Positions 23,627 through 32,468 are shown, numbered from the stretch's first letter. The stretch: DNA of 55,526 nt from Neoluteolibacter marinus (GCF_014904755.1 NZ_JACZFQ010000091.1:1-55526), one strand, 5' to 3'. Notes: a model not told the origin generated them from the letters alone. A program made the numbers and translations.

Positions 23627-24067
23627 ATGAAACAACAATCATCCATCCGCCGCGCCGCGCTTCCCCTGGGACTGGGGGTCCTCGCGCTGACAACCGCCGC
23701 CTCCCCTGCCCTGGAAGTGGTCGCCGCTTCCTTCGGGGGCTGCGGCCTCAGTGGCAGCGCCAACTACACGACGCTCGGCACCAGCGCCCCGTCCGCCGCC
23801 CGCCCGGTCGGCTGCGCTTCGTCGATGCTCTGCCCGGGTCCGCTGTTCAGCGCCTACCGGCCCTCGCTCAGCGGCCTGCCGAAGGTGCACCTGGTCAAGT
23901 CCGGCCCCGGCGTCCTCACGCTGATGGCCGTGCCCGATGCCCCCGGCTGGTCCTGGCAGCAGTCGACCAACCTCGTCAGCTGGACGCCGATGGCGGAACC
24001 GCTGGCAAACCCGCAGCTCATCCCGATGGACCAGCCGCGCCGCTTCTTCCGCCTCGAACAACCCTGA
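23627..24067 (+). CDS. Small exported protein with FFRL-type C-terminal module
   Basis: 146 residues from ATG 23627. Signal peptide MKQQSSIRRAALPLGLGVLA plus a short hydrophobic stretch with an ALA-type cleavage site near residue 30. The middle is glycine/serine-rich with four cysteines (FGGCGLSG, VGCASSMLCPG), which could form disulfides outside the cytoplasm. The end (SWQQSTNLVSWTPMAEPL ... RRFFRLEQP) is the beta-module that closes many verrucomicrobial exported proteins. First gene of a three-gene run with 24116 and 25990, all exported. No enzymatic motif. The preceding 159 bp is the divergent promoter region shared with the sigma-like gene. Confidence 0.72.
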   Translation: MKQQSSIRRAALPLGLGVLALTTAASPALEVVAASFGGCGLSGSANYTTLGTSAPSAARPVGCASSMLCPGPLFSAYRPSLSGLPKVHLVKSGPGVLTLMAVPDAPGWSWQQSTNLVSWTPMAEPLANPQLIPMDQPRRFFRLEQP

Positions 24068-24115
24068 CCGACTTCCACACCGAATCCTTCTTCCAACCAA
24101 ACAAGACCAACCATC

Positions 24116-25954
24116 ATGAAAACCAACCTTATCATTCCCGCCATCGCTTCCGTCCTGACCCTCACCGCCATGGCCGACGTGCCGCACATGATCCACCACC
24201 AGGGGATCCTGCAGGACAACGAAGGCGTGCCGGTCAACGGCCCCGCCGAGTTCAAGTTCGCCTTCGTCAACCAGGCCGGTGACGAGAGCTTCTGGAGCAA
24301 CGACGGCACCAGCGTGGCCGGCGCGGAGCCGACCAACTTCGTCGCGCTGCCGGTCAGCGACGGCCTCTTCAACGTGCAGCTCGGCGACACCGGGATCGGC
24401 ATGCTGGAGCTGCCGCCCTCGGTATTCGCCTCCAACGAGGTCTTCCTGCGCATCTGGGTCAACGGCGAGCAGCTCGCCCCCGACCGCCAGGTCACGTCGG
24501 TCGGCTTCGCGATGCAGGCCGCCACCGTCGCCGCCGGTGCCATCAATCCCGGCAGCATCCCGGACAACACGATCCAGTCGAACCACATCGTCGACCACAG
24601 CATCACCTCGGCCGACCTCGCCCCGGCGCTGACGATCAACTCCCTCAACCTCGAGCAGGCCGGCAAGCTGCGCACCGAGCTGTCGTCTTCGGCCGGCGGA
24701 CGCCTGCGCTTGTGGGACGGACTCGACACCATGACCGCCTACCTCGGCACCACCGTCGGTGGCGGCGACCTGAACCTGTTCCAGATGAACGGCAAGCCCG
24801 GGATCATGCTCAATGGCGACGCCGCGACCTATTCCAACGGCGCCTCCGCCGGCGGTGAACTCACCGTGCACGACAGCGCCGGCAACGTCGGCGTGCTGCT
24901 CGACGGCCAGAACAACGGCGGCGCGCGCATCTCGGTGAACAAGCCGGGCGGCTTCCAGCCCTTCGTCGACATCTTCGGCAACGGCAGCAACGACGGTGCC
25001 GAGGTCCGGGTGCTCGGCAACAAGGGCGTGAAAGGCGTCGAGATCTTCGGCCAAGGCAGCCCCGGCGGCCTCGGCAACGCCGATCCCAACAACCCCGACG
25101 GCCGCAATGTCGATGGTGCGGGCCAGATCAACCTCTATCAGTCCGGCGGCCTCGGCGCGGTGATCTACGGCAGCGCGGTCGGCGGCGGCGGTGCCATCAG
25201 TCTGCGCAACCAGGCCACCGACACGAAATTCATCCTGAGCGGCGGCCCTTACTCCGCGAGCATGAAGATGGCCCAGAATTCCGGCGTCGTCAGCATCGAG
25301 GCCGATGCCGCCCACGGCACCTTCGGCGGATCCCGCTTCGTGATGCGCCAGGACGTCACCAACAAGGGCGCGGTCAACACCATCCAGCTCGACGGCGGCA
25401 CCAACGACCTCGGCGACGGCGGCGGCCGCGTGCGGCTGCGCAACGAAAGCGGCCAGGTGACCGTTGAACTCGATGCCGCCGACGGCGACGGCAACGGCCT
25501 GGTCCGCACCCAGGTGCTCGAGATCACCGGCGGCAGCGACCTTTCCGAGCAATTCAACATCAACGGCAACGACCTCAAGCCGGAGCCCGGCATGCTGGTC
25601 TCGATCGATCCCGTCAACGCCGGCGAGCTGGTGCTCAGCACCACCGCCTACGACCGCACCGCGGCCGGGGTCATCAGCGGCGCCGGCGGCGTGAATCCCG
25701 GGATGATGATGGGCCAGGACGGCTCGATCGCCGACGGCGATCATCCGGTCGCCCTCACCGGCCGCGTCTACTGCTACGTCGACGCCTCCTTCGGGGCGAT
25801 CGAACCGGGCGACCTGATCACCACCTCGTCCACGCCGGGCCACGGCATGAAGGTCGGCGACCACGACCAGGCGCAGGGCGCGATCGTCGGCAAGGCGATG
25901 ACCAGCCTCAAGGACGGCCGCGGCCTGGTGCTGGTGCTGGTTTCGCTCCAGTGA
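24116..25954 (+). CDS. Exported repeat-rich protein with phage-tail/peptidase-G2-like C-terminus
   Basis: 612 residues. Signal peptide MKTNLIIPAIASVLTLTAMA. The N-terminal domain (20-150) starts with the VPHMIHHQGILQDNEGVPV pattern of exported proteins in several phyla. Residues 180-470 are glycine-rich beta-strand repeats that list properties such as GARISVNKPGG and AGQINLYQSGG. The last 130 residues resemble the C-terminal chaperone/peptidase-G2-type module (GVISGAGGVNPG, VALTGRVYCYVDASFGAIEP, GDLITTSSTPGHGMKVGDHD, GKAMTSLKDGRGLVLVLVSL). It is probably a surface fibre or matrix protein. No phage genes surround it. It lies between the small exported gene and the serine hydrolase gene and overlaps no other gene. 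Confidence 0.78.
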   Translation: MKTNLIIPAIASVLTLTAMADVPHMIHHQGILQDNEGVPVNGPAEFKFAFVNQAGDESFWSNDGTSVAGAEPTNFVALPVSDGLFNVQLGDTGIGMLELPPSVFASNEVFLRIWVNGEQLAPDRQVTSVGFAMQAATVAAGAINPGSIPDNTIQSNHIVDHSITSADLAPALTINSLNLEQAGKLRTELSSSAGGRLRLWDGLDTMTAYLGTTVGGGDLNLFQMNGKPGIMLNGDAATYSNGASAGGELTVHDSAGNVGVLLDGQNNGGARISVNKPGGFQPFVDIFGNGSNDGAEVRVLGNKGVKGVEIFGQGSPGGLGNADPNNPDGRNVDGAGQINLYQSGGLGAVIYGSAVGGGGAISLRNQATDTKFILSGGPYSASMKMAQNSGVVSIEADAAHGTFGGSRFVMRQDVTNKGAVNTIQLDGGTNDLGDGGGRVRLRNESGQVTVELDAADGDGNGLVRTQVLEITGGSDLSEQFNINGNDLKPEPGMLVSIDPVNAGELVLSTTAYDRTAAGVISGAGGVNPGMMMGQDGSIADGDHPVALTGRVYCYVDASFGAIEPGDLITTSSTPGHGMKVGDHDQAQGAIVGKAMTSLKDGRGLVLVLVSLQ

Positions 25955-25989
25955 GCCGGCGGCCTGGGAACCCGAACCCGAACCACGAG

Positions 25990-27405
25990 ATGAAAACCAA
26001 GCTTCTTCAAATCGCCGCGACCGCCCTGGTGGTCGCGGCCATCCCCACCGCCCCGGCGGTGCCCGCCGTCTCCGGCCGGCCGGTGCCTGAGCTGACCGAC
26101 CTCGACGACATGATGTCGAACTACATGGACGCCAACGGCATCACCGCCGGCGTGCTCGGCCTGGTCCAGGATGGCCGCATCGTCTACCTCCGCGGCTTCG
26201 GCGAGGACTACAACGGCGACGACCTGCCGGAGAATGCGCTGTTCCGCATCGCCAGCCTCACCAAGCCGGTCACCGCGGCGGCGATCCGCAAGCTGGTCGC
26301 GGATCCGTCCAACACCAATGCCTTCAACCTCGGCCAGCCGGGCGGCGGCATCCTCAACCTCGCGGCCTGGCCGTCTCTCGGTGACAACCGCTGGCAGAAC
26401 GTGTCCGTCTTCCACCTGATCAACCACCAGGGCGGCCAGAACGTGGATCCCGACGGAGACGGCACCAACGACGTTCCCGACTGGACCTATCAGGAGGCGA
26501 ACATTGCCGGCCAGATGGGGGTGGATTCACCGCCGGGACGCGTTTCGACCATGCGCTTCATCCTCGGCCAGCCGCTCCAGCAGAATCCGGGCAATGGCAC
26601 CATCTTCGGGACCTGGGCGACCGGACGGACCTACTCGAACGCGGGTTACCTCGCGCTGGGACTCATCGTCGAGCAGCTCAGCGGCCAGAGCTACATCAAC
26701 TACATCCGGCGGAGCGTCCTGACGCCGGCGATGTGGGTGCCGTCCACCGAGATCCACTCCGGCCGCACCTTCCGCGAATGGCAGAACGCCCGCGAGCCTC
26801 GCTACCACAGCGACGGCGACTTCGCCAACGTCTACGACAACTACGGTCCGGACGAGGTCGAGGCGCCCTACGGTTCCTGGGACCACGACGCCCGCACCGG
26901 CCAGGGCTCCTTCGTCACCTCCGCGGCGGCCTACCTGACCCTGGCCGACCACTACCGCGTCGGCTATTCGGGCGGCAACATGGGCGAGTCACTCGACGAC
27001 TTCCCGCTGGTCAACCAGACCGGCCACACCGGCTCGATGCCCAGCGGCTCGAACAGCGCCGTCACCCAGCGGACCGACGGTTATCGGATCTTCGTCGCCT
27101 TCAACCGCACCGGCTCGCCGAACTTCGCAGGAGCCATGCAGGGGCTGGTCGACGACTACCTCGACAACAACATCATCCCCGAGATCCATCGTACTTCCGA
27201 CGGATTCTGGACCGAGCCCAGCGGAGGCGCCGGCACCGACGTCGGCGGCTTCCACCAGCCCTTCCATTCCTTCGCCTCGGCGATGGCCAAGACCACCAGC
27301 GGCAGCAAGATCCGCCTCAAGCCCGGCAGCACCGGTTGGACCGGCACCATCAAGAAACGCACCCGCCTCGATGCCCCGCTCGGCATCGCGAGGATCGGGC
27401 TGTGA
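25990..27405 (+). CDS. Exported serine hydrolase, beta-lactamase/class C penicillin-binding fold
   Basis: 471 residues from ATG 25990, preferred over an upstream GTG at 25951 because a signal peptide follows (MKTKLLQIAATALVVAAIPT). Catalytic motifs: SLTK at 89-92 (nucleophile Ser89 and general-base Lys92) in FRIASLTKPVTAAAIRK; Tyr215-Ser-Asn217 in RTYSNAGYLALG; and the HTG triad motif in QTGHTGSMPSG. The family includes esterases and D-aminopeptidases as well as beta-lactamases, so the substrate is open. An extra insertion with an acidic DPDGDGTNDVPD segment suggests Ca binding. Last gene of the three-gene exported run; a hairpin follows 20 bp after the stop. Confidence 0.9.
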   Translation: MKTKLLQIAATALVVAAIPTAPAVPAVSGRPVPELTDLDDMMSNYMDANGITAGVLGLVQDGRIVYLRGFGEDYNGDDLPENALFRIASLTKPVTAAAIRKLVADPSNTNAFNLGQPGGGILNLAAWPSLGDNRWQNVSVFHLINHQGGQNVDPDGDGTNDVPDWTYQEANIAGQMGVDSPPGRVSTMRFILGQPLQQNPGNGTIFGTWATGRTYSNAGYLALGLIVEQLSGQSYINYIRRSVLTPAMWVPSTEIHSGRTFREWQNAREPRYHSDGDFANVYDNYGPDEVEAPYGSWDHDARTGQGSFVTSAAAYLTLADHYRVGYSGGNMGESLDDFPLVNQTGHTGSMPSGSNSAVTQRTDGYRIFVAFNRTGSPNFAGAMQGLVDDYLDNNIIPEIHRTSDGFWTEPSGGAGTDVGGFHQPFHSFASAMAKTTSGSKIRLKPGSTGWTGTIKKRTRLDAPLGIARIGL

Positions 27406-27424
27406 TTCGACCGTTTGATCAAGT

Positions 27425-27457
27425 GCCGGCGCATTCGCGAAAGCGCAATGCGCCGGC
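27425..27457 (+). terminator. Strong hairpin after the serine-hydrolase operon
   Basis: GCCGGCGCATT at 27425-27435 pairs perfectly with AATGCGCCGGC at 27447-27457 around an 11-nt loop, 20 bp after the stop. No T-run follows, so termination efficiency is uncertain. Confidence 0.55.
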
Positions 27458-27600
27458 TTCGCTGTACGTATGTCACCCCGCCACCTCGCTAGCGGGTTTC
27501 GCGGAACCCGTCCTCGTTCTCCTTCCCGTCCCTCGTCCTCGACGCCTCCGGAAGCGATGGGGGCCCTGCGGATCATGAGATCCTCTCGGGCGTTCGATGG

Positions 27601-27635
27601 CGGGGAACCCAGCTTCAGGGTAGCCCGGTTCCCCG
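27601..27635. repeat. Perfect 9-bp inverted repeat
   Basis: CGGGGAACC at 27601-27609 and GGTTCCCCG at 27627-27635 form a stem with a 17-nt loop. No T-run and no gene end is adjacent. It may be part of a dispersed element or a structured RNA. Confidence 0.45.
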
Positions 27636-27869
27636 TCTCCCCGGATTGTTCGCGCGGCAGTCAACTTGACGATCTTCAGACAATAGGCCCTCTGACATGG
27701 CCAATTGGATCAGGCGATTGACCCCCGACCTTCGGATTGCTAGATCCACGGTATCACGAATGGTAGCTTGCCTTGGAGCCCTGGCCTCGACTCCTTGATG
27801 AGGATCAGAGAGGCGCATCGGATGGGAAACCGGCTGCGCCCTGGCGTCGGATTGTGAGAAGGGAAGTTC

Positions 27870-28292
27870 ATGAAGGGAATCCCGATATATGCGGACGGTT
27901 GGGTCGGGGGATTGGGACTTCCCCGTTATGATTCATGGAAGCTCAGCCGATGGCTGGTAGGCGACGGGGAGTCCATCAAGCATTCGGCGATCGTTGCCGA
28001 ACTCGAATGCGAAGCCGCCGTGATCGAGCTCGAGGTTTTCTACCGGGGAACACTCCACCAACGGATTGCCCAGGGTGAGTCGTTCTCGCGGTCAGAGCCC
28101 ATCGGCTTCATCCGTTGTTCCGACGAGGAATACGCGGAGTACCTGCAATCAGAGAACGCGCGCCGCATTTGCATTTCCCTCGAGCCGGGGGAGCTTCGTG
28201 AAGTTGAAAGCTTGAAGGGCGGTGAATCGAACGAGGATTTTGTCACCCGTGTCTTCCGCGCCGGACTTTCGCAATTCCGGCCTGCCCCATGA
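27870..28292 (+). CDS. Orphan protein with a lipoyl/biotinyl-like domain lacking the attachment lysine
   Basis: 140 residues. Residues 18-82 follow the pattern of a lipoyl/biotinyl carrier domain: SRWLVGDGESIKHSAIVAEL (usual WLVKEGDxVKxGxxLAEI), then a turn, VIELEVFYRGTLHQRIAQGE (usual VELEAPxxGxLxxILVxEG), then SRSEPIGFI. At the hairpin where DKA carries the modified lysine this protein has CEAAV, so no lysine is available. The C-terminal 50 residues are helical with no known motif. An AGGGAAG stretch just before the ATG is a weak ribosome site. Less GC-biased codon use than neighbours; possibly transferred. Function unknown. Confidence 0.7.
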   Translation: MKGIPIYADGWVGGLGLPRYDSWKLSRWLVGDGESIKHSAIVAELECEAAVIELEVFYRGTLHQRIAQGESFSRSEPIGFIRCSDEEYAEYLQSENARRICISLEPGELREVESLKGGESNEDFVTRVFRAGLSQFRPAP

Positions 28293-28322
28293 ACGCCGGA
28301 TGGAGCCCAACCCCCCCACGAA

Positions 28323-28790
28323 ATGAGCTTTTCGCCACGCGACACAGTTGAAGGTCCCCAGGTTGTCCAGAGATGGAAAGGGTTTCTCTCTGCATTGGGG
28401 TGTCAGAGCTCCGAGAAAGAGACGTCTGGATTCTGCGCTGCCGATCGGTTCGTCTTTCCGGAGACGACTTTTCGAATCGAGAGGGGAGATCGATGGTACG
28501 GCTGCGTGTTTGATCTGGCGGACTCCAAGGACATCACCGCGGGAATGGTCGCGGATCATGGGTACCTGGCGATCGCGGGTTCAGCAGGCGGCTCCAGTCT
28601 TCTCATCAATGTGATGCCTGACCGCTTCGGGTGGTGCCGATGGCTTGCTCCAGGCTGGGATCACGCCGACCCGAAGGATTTCGACTTGATCGTTACCGGT
28701 CTCACCGGGCCGCCTTGGGAAGTCATTGAAGACATGATGGAGTATGACGACGAATACATCGATGATGTGCGATTCCCGCGGTGGATGTGA
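28323..28790 (+). CDS. Orphan hypothetical protein
   Basis: 155 residues, soluble, no signal peptide. Notable are an aromatic central part (GDRWYGCVFDLADSKD, NVMPDRFGWCRWLAPGWDHA) and a very acidic C-terminus (EDMMEYDDEYIDD). The layout faintly recalls immunity-type SUKH/SMI1-like proteins, but I cannot support that with a motif. It follows the lipoyl-like gene by 30 bp on the same strand, so they may be co-transcribed. No clear ribosome site precedes the ATG. A terminator follows. Like its neighbour it is less GC-biased at third positions. Confidence 0.6.
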   Translation: MSFSPRDTVEGPQVVQRWKGFLSALGCQSSEKETSGFCAADRFVFPETTFRIERGDRWYGCVFDLADSKDITAGMVADHGYLAIAGSAGGSSLLINVMPDRFGWCRWLAPGWDHADPKDFDLIVTGLTGPPWEVIEDMMEYDDEYIDDVRFPRWM

Positions 28791-28840
28791 AGCGTGGTCT
28801 GTCCGGATTCCGGAGCGCAACGATCTAACAGACTCACGTC

Positions 28841-28864
28841 CCCGGCCATCGCGCCGGGCGTTTT
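28841..28864 (+). terminator. Rho-independent terminator after the orphan gene pair
   Basis: CCCGGC (28841-28846) pairs with GCCGGG (28853-28858) around a 6-nt loop, followed by CGTTTT. It lies 50 bp after the stop of the hypothetical gene, on the plus strand. Confidence 0.6.
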
Positions 28865-28894
28865 GGTCGGGGAGCGGAACACCGCGCCGGCGGG

Positions 28895-31003
28895 TCACTT
28901 CCCGAGCTCCGCTTCCAGGAAGGCCCACTCGTCGGCGGTGCGGTCGATGACCTTGGCGAGGGCCGTGCCGGCGCCATGGCCGGCGCTGGTGTCGATGCGG
29001 ATCAAGACCGGCGGGCCGCCGGCTGCCTGGCATTCCTGGAGGCGGGCGGCGAACTTGAAGCTGTGGGCGGGGACAACGCGGTCGTCGTGGTCGGCGGTGG
29101 TCACCATCGTGGCGGGGTAGCGGGTGCCGGCGCGCAGGTTGTGATACGGGGAGTATCGTAGCAGGGCCTGGAACTCATCCGGGTTCTCCGGGCTGCCGTA
29201 GTCCTTTTCCCAGGCCCAGCCGATCGTGAACTTGTGGAAGCGGAGCATGTCCATGACGCCGACGGCGGGCAGGCAGGCGCCGAAGAGGTCGGGCCGCTGG
29301 GTCATGCAGGCGCCGACCAGCAGGCCGCCGTTGCTGCCACCCTGGATGGCGAGGCGGGAGGAACGGGTGTATTTCTCCCGCACCAGCCATTCGGCGACGG
29401 CGATGAAGTCGTCGAAGACATTCTGCTTGCGCAGGCGGGTGCCGGCGGCGTGCCACTCGCTGCCGTATTCACCGCCGCCGCGGAGGTTCGCCACGGCGAG
29501 GATGCCGCCACGTTCCAGCCAGACCGCGCGGGAGACCGAGAAGCCGGGGGTCAGGCTGATGTTGAACCCGCCGTAGCCATAGAGTAGCGCGCGGTGGCTG
29601 CCGTCGGGGACCAGGCCCTTCTTGTGAACGAGGAAGACCGGGACCTTGGTGCCGTCCTTGCCGGGCACGAATACCTGGGTGGTCTCGTAGGCGTCGCCGT
29701 TGAAGTCGACCTTCGGCCGCTTCCACAGCGTGCTCTTGCCGCTGGCGAGGTCGTAGCGGTAGATCGCGCCGGGATCGGTGAAGCCGGTGAACGAGTAGAA
29801 GGTCCGGGTTTCGCCGCGGCGGCCCGCGAAGCCATCGACGCTGCCGATGCCGGGCAGCTCGACCTCGCGGATGAGCTTGCCGGCCAGGTCGCGGGCGACG
29901 ACCGCGCTCCGGGCGTCCCGCAGGTAGAGGCAGATCAGCTGGCCGCCGACGTTGCGGACGTCGCGGAGCAGGTCCTTGCCTTCGGGGATGATCTCTTTCC
30001 AGAAGTCGCGCTCCGGCTGCTTGACGTCGATCGCGATCACCCGGTGGCGCGGGGCGTCGAGACCGGTGAGGAAGAACATCACGTCGCCCTCGTTGCCGAT
30101 GAACTCGTAGTGCGCGTCGGCCTTGTCGAGGAGTTCGACGACCGGCGCGTCTTCCTTGGCGAGGTCGCGGTAGAAGACGCGGTTCTTGGGGTCGGTGCCG
30201 TCGCTGACGTGGATGATCAGGAAGCGCCCGTCATCGGTCACGCCGCCGTTGAAGCCCCATTGGGGCTGGTCCTTGCGCTCATAGACGAGGCGATCTTCCG
30301 ACTGCGGGGTGCCGAGGCGGTGAAAGCACAGCTTCTGGAACTCGTTCTTCTGGGTGAGCTCGTCGCCGTCGCCGGGCTCGGCGTAGCGGCTGTAGTAGAA
30401 GCCGCTGCCATCCTTGGCCCAGGAGAGGCCGCTGAACTTCACCCATTTCAAGTGGTCGCCCGTGTCCCGGCCGGTGGCGACGTCGCGGACGAGGATCTCG
30501 TTCCAGTCGCTGCCGCCGCGCGAGATGGAGTAGGCGATCCGGCTGCCATCCTCGCTGGGCTCGAAGTCGGCGAGGGCCACGGTGCCGTCGTCCGACAGCC
30601 GGTTGGGGTCGAGCAGCACCCGGGGTTCGCCGTCGAGGCGGTCCGCGACCATCAGTACCGACTGGTTCTGCAGCCCGGTGTTGTGGTGGTAAAACCAGCG
30701 GCCGCCGTGCTCGCGGGGCTGGCCGGTGCGCTCGAAGTTCCAGGCCTCGGCGAGGCGGGCGCGGATCTCGGCGCGGTGGGGGAGCGTCGAGAGGAAGGTT
30801 TGGGTGACCTGGTTCTGCGCTTTGACCCAGGCTTTGGTTTCCTCCGAGTTGTCATCCTCGAGCCAGCGGTAGGGGTCGGCCACCGTGCTGCCGTGGAGTT
30901 CCTCGGTAAGGTCGAGCTTGCGGCTTTCAGGGTAGTCGATCGCGGCGGCGACGCCGTGCAGAGAGCTCATGGTGATTAGGATGCGGAGAATGTTCGAATT
31001 CAT
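28895..31003 (-). CDS. Prolyl oligopeptidase (S9A family serine peptidase)
   Basis: 702 residues, full family length. A signal-peptide-like start (ILRILITMSSLHGVAAA) suggests a periplasmic enzyme. The N-terminal YPESRKLD...DPYRWLEDD segment and a seven-bladed propeller (about 75-420) precede the alpha/beta-hydrolase domain. Catalytic motifs are the nucleophile Ser557 in IQGGSNGGLLVGA, an Asp in TADHDDRVVP, and the His in SAGHGAG. NLRGGGEYG, forming part of the active site, is also intact. It cleaves short proline-containing peptides after proline. Monocistronic, divergent from the gene at 31168 with a 164 bp gap. Confidence 0.95.
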   Translation of the reverse strand: MNSNILRILITMSSLHGVAAAIDYPESRKLDLTEELHGSTVADPYRWLEDDNSEETKAWVKAQNQVTQTFLSTLPHRAEIRARLAEAWNFERTGQPREHGGRWFYHHNTGLQNQSVLMVADRLDGEPRVLLDPNRLSDDGTVALADFEPSEDGSRIAYSISRGGSDWNEILVRDVATGRDTGDHLKWVKFSGLSWAKDGSGFYYSRYAEPGDGDELTQKNEFQKLCFHRLGTPQSEDRLVYERKDQPQWGFNGGVTDDGRFLIIHVSDGTDPKNRVFYRDLAKEDAPVVELLDKADAHYEFIGNEGDVMFFLTGLDAPRHRVIAIDVKQPERDFWKEIIPEGKDLLRDVRNVGGQLICLYLRDARSAVVARDLAGKLIREVELPGIGSVDGFAGRRGETRTFYSFTGFTDPGAIYRYDLASGKSTLWKRPKVDFNGDAYETTQVFVPGKDGTKVPVFLVHKKGLVPDGSHRALLYGYGGFNISLTPGFSVSRAVWLERGGILAVANLRGGGEYGSEWHAAGTRLRKQNVFDDFIAVAEWLVREKYTRSSRLAIQGGSNGGLLVGACMTQRPDLFGACLPAVGVMDMLRFHKFTIGWAWEKDYGSPENPDEFQALLRYSPYHNLRAGTRYPATMVTTADHDDRVVPAHSFKFAARLQECQAAGGPPVLIRIDTSAGHGAGTALAKVIDRTADEWAFLEAELGK

Positions 31004-31167
31004 GGAATCAAAGGCAAGGTGAGCCGAAAGGATGGTAATTGATGCACTTTGGTGGCTCGAAAGTGACTGATTGTGCCGAATAAATGTCTCGATTGGCGAG
31101 CCTCTAACACGGAAATTGACGCGCTTGCGATGCTTTGATGATCATCGCTAACCCCCAAAACCAAGCA

Positions 31168-31914
31168 ATGAAAAGCAACACTCCCCTCCTGGTGTCGTTG
31201 GCTTCGGCCATTCTTTCCGTCGTCCCGGCCCAGGCCACCGTTCCGGAAAACTACATCACCGTGAACGCCAAGGTCTCCTACCAACAGGGCGAGATCTACA
31301 GCGGATCCAACGCCCGCGCGGTGGGCGGCACGGTCAAAGGCGTGCTCGGCACGCTGCGGATCAGCACCAAGGACCTGCTCAAGGTTCTCGCCGACGATCT
31401 GGCCATCACCCTGCCGAAGGGCGCCCGCTTCCTCCACTACAACGGTGGGACATTCCTGACCGCCTCCGCCAAGGGTGACCCGAACACGATGTGGATCGTC
31501 GACAAGGACGGCAACACGATCGCCAACGTCAGCAGCTACTTCAACCTGTACTTCAATCTCTACAGCCTGATTTACGAAGGGAAATACAACTTCGAGAACG
31601 GCGACGAGAACACCAAGAACCGGTTTCCGTTCGAAATCATGTTCGACTACTACATCTATGGTGGATCCCCGGCGCTCCAGGCGCGCGGCAGTTCTTCCTC
31701 GATGGGTGTCTACCTGCAGGGCAACGGCGTGATCAAGGAAGACTTCCACGCCAAGCAGAAGGACTTCGAGTACAAGGCGAGCAACACCGGCAAGGGTGAC
31801 GGCTATGTCGTCGGCTACGTCGGCGACAACGTGAAGCGTGGCCTGGAAGGCGCCAATGCGATGGGTTACTTCAGCATCCGCTTCAACGGCGAGCAGGTCT
31901 ACTTCGACGAATGA
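31168..31914 (+). CDS. Exported protein of unknown function
   Basis: 248 residues from ATG 31168; an earlier in-frame ATG at 31138 would add a polar stretch before the signal peptide (MKSNTPLLVSLASAILSVVP, cleavage near AQA). The mature part is beta-rich with many aromatic residues (SSYFNLYFNLYSLIYEGKYN, FEIMFDYYIYGG), typical of small outer-membrane or extracellular beta proteins. No family recognised. Its stop overlaps the next start (ATGA), pairing it with the HEAT-like protein. A possible promoter starts with TTGACG at 31116-31121. Confidence 0.7.
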   Translation: MKSNTPLLVSLASAILSVVPAQATVPENYITVNAKVSYQQGEIYSGSNARAVGGTVKGVLGTLRISTKDLLKVLADDLAITLPKGARFLHYNGGTFLTASAKGDPNTMWIVDKDGNTIANVSSYFNLYFNLYSLIYEGKYNFENGDENTKNRFPFEIMFDYYIYGGSPALQARGSSSSMGVYLQGNGVIKEDFHAKQKDFEYKASNTGKGDGYVVGYVGDNVKRGLEGANAMGYFSIRFNGEQVYFDE

Positions 31915-32468
31915 CCCGCAGCACTTCCCTTGCGCTCGGCGGCGTCGCGCTGCTGGTCGCCGTGATCGCCGGTTACCGGATCGTCCCCCGCGGGGGGGAG
32001 GATCCCCCGGCGGCTGCGGCCCCCGCGGCGCACGCAACGGCGAAGGCCCGGCCGGTGAATGAGCCGGCGGGGGGCAGCGCGATCGTCAAGGTTGCGGTGG
32101 CCGACATGCCGGACCCCCAGCTTTCGCCGCACACCGCCGGCTCGGAGGCCCACGAGGCATGGGTGAAGGAACGTTCCAAGGAACTGCTCGAACTGGCGTG
32201 GAATGACGACCGCGAGTCGATGCTCGAGATCGTCACCGAGTTGCGGAATCCCGATCCGGAGATCCGTGAAGTGGCGGAGGACGCCACCCGTGAGTTCAGC
32301 AGCCGGGACGCGATTCCGGTGTTGCAGGCGATGGTTGCGGCGGACCTGACGGCCGAGCAGAAGGCGGCCTGCCACAAGCTGATCGAGTGGCTGGAACTGC
32401 CGACACTGAGCGAGCACGTCGCGGAGCAGCGACGGCTGCATCCGCCGCCGGCGGATGCGGACAAGTAA
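31911..32468 (+). CDS. Membrane-anchored protein with short HEAT-like helical domain
   Basis: 185 residues. An N-terminal hydrophobic segment (SLALGGVALLVAVIAGYRIV, 5-24) acts as an anchor or signal. An Ala/Pro-rich linker (25-55) follows, then a helical region (80-165) with EIVTELRNPDPEIREVAEDA and FSSRDAIPVLQAMV, the pattern of HEAT/PBS-type repeats. The ATG overlaps the preceding stop (ATGA). No catalytic motif is visible; a protein-binding role is inferred. A larger HEAT-repeat protein lies at 34803. Confidence 0.68.
   Translation: MTRSTSLALGGVALLVAVIAGYRIVPRGGEDPPAAAAPAAHATAKARPVNEPAGGSAIVKVAVADMPDPQLSPHTAGSEAHEAWVKERSKELLELAWNDDRESMLEIVTELRNPDPEIREVAEDATREFSSRDAIPVLQAMVAADLTAEQKAACHKLIEWLELPTLSEHVAEQRRLHPPPADADK

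Larger units (their letters stand above)
27406..27869. other. Non-coding gap with hairpins and no convincing gene
   Basis: About 460 bp without a gene I can support. It contains the terminator-like hairpin at 27425-27457 and a second perfect hairpin at 27601-27635. Short open frames on both strands lack ribosome sites and normal codon bias. The right half (27650-27870) is visibly less GC-rich than the rest of the window and leads into two orphan genes. No tRNA or RNA family was recognised. Confidence 0.6.

Noticed and set aside
23639-25864. Open frame antisense to the exported fibre-like protein
   Set aside because: Val/Asp/Gly-rich shadow; the plus strand has a signal peptide and recognisable C-terminal module.
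24116-25954. Prophage tail fibre
   Set aside because: No phage structural, lysis or integrase genes nearby, and the protein has a Sec signal peptide and exported neighbours.
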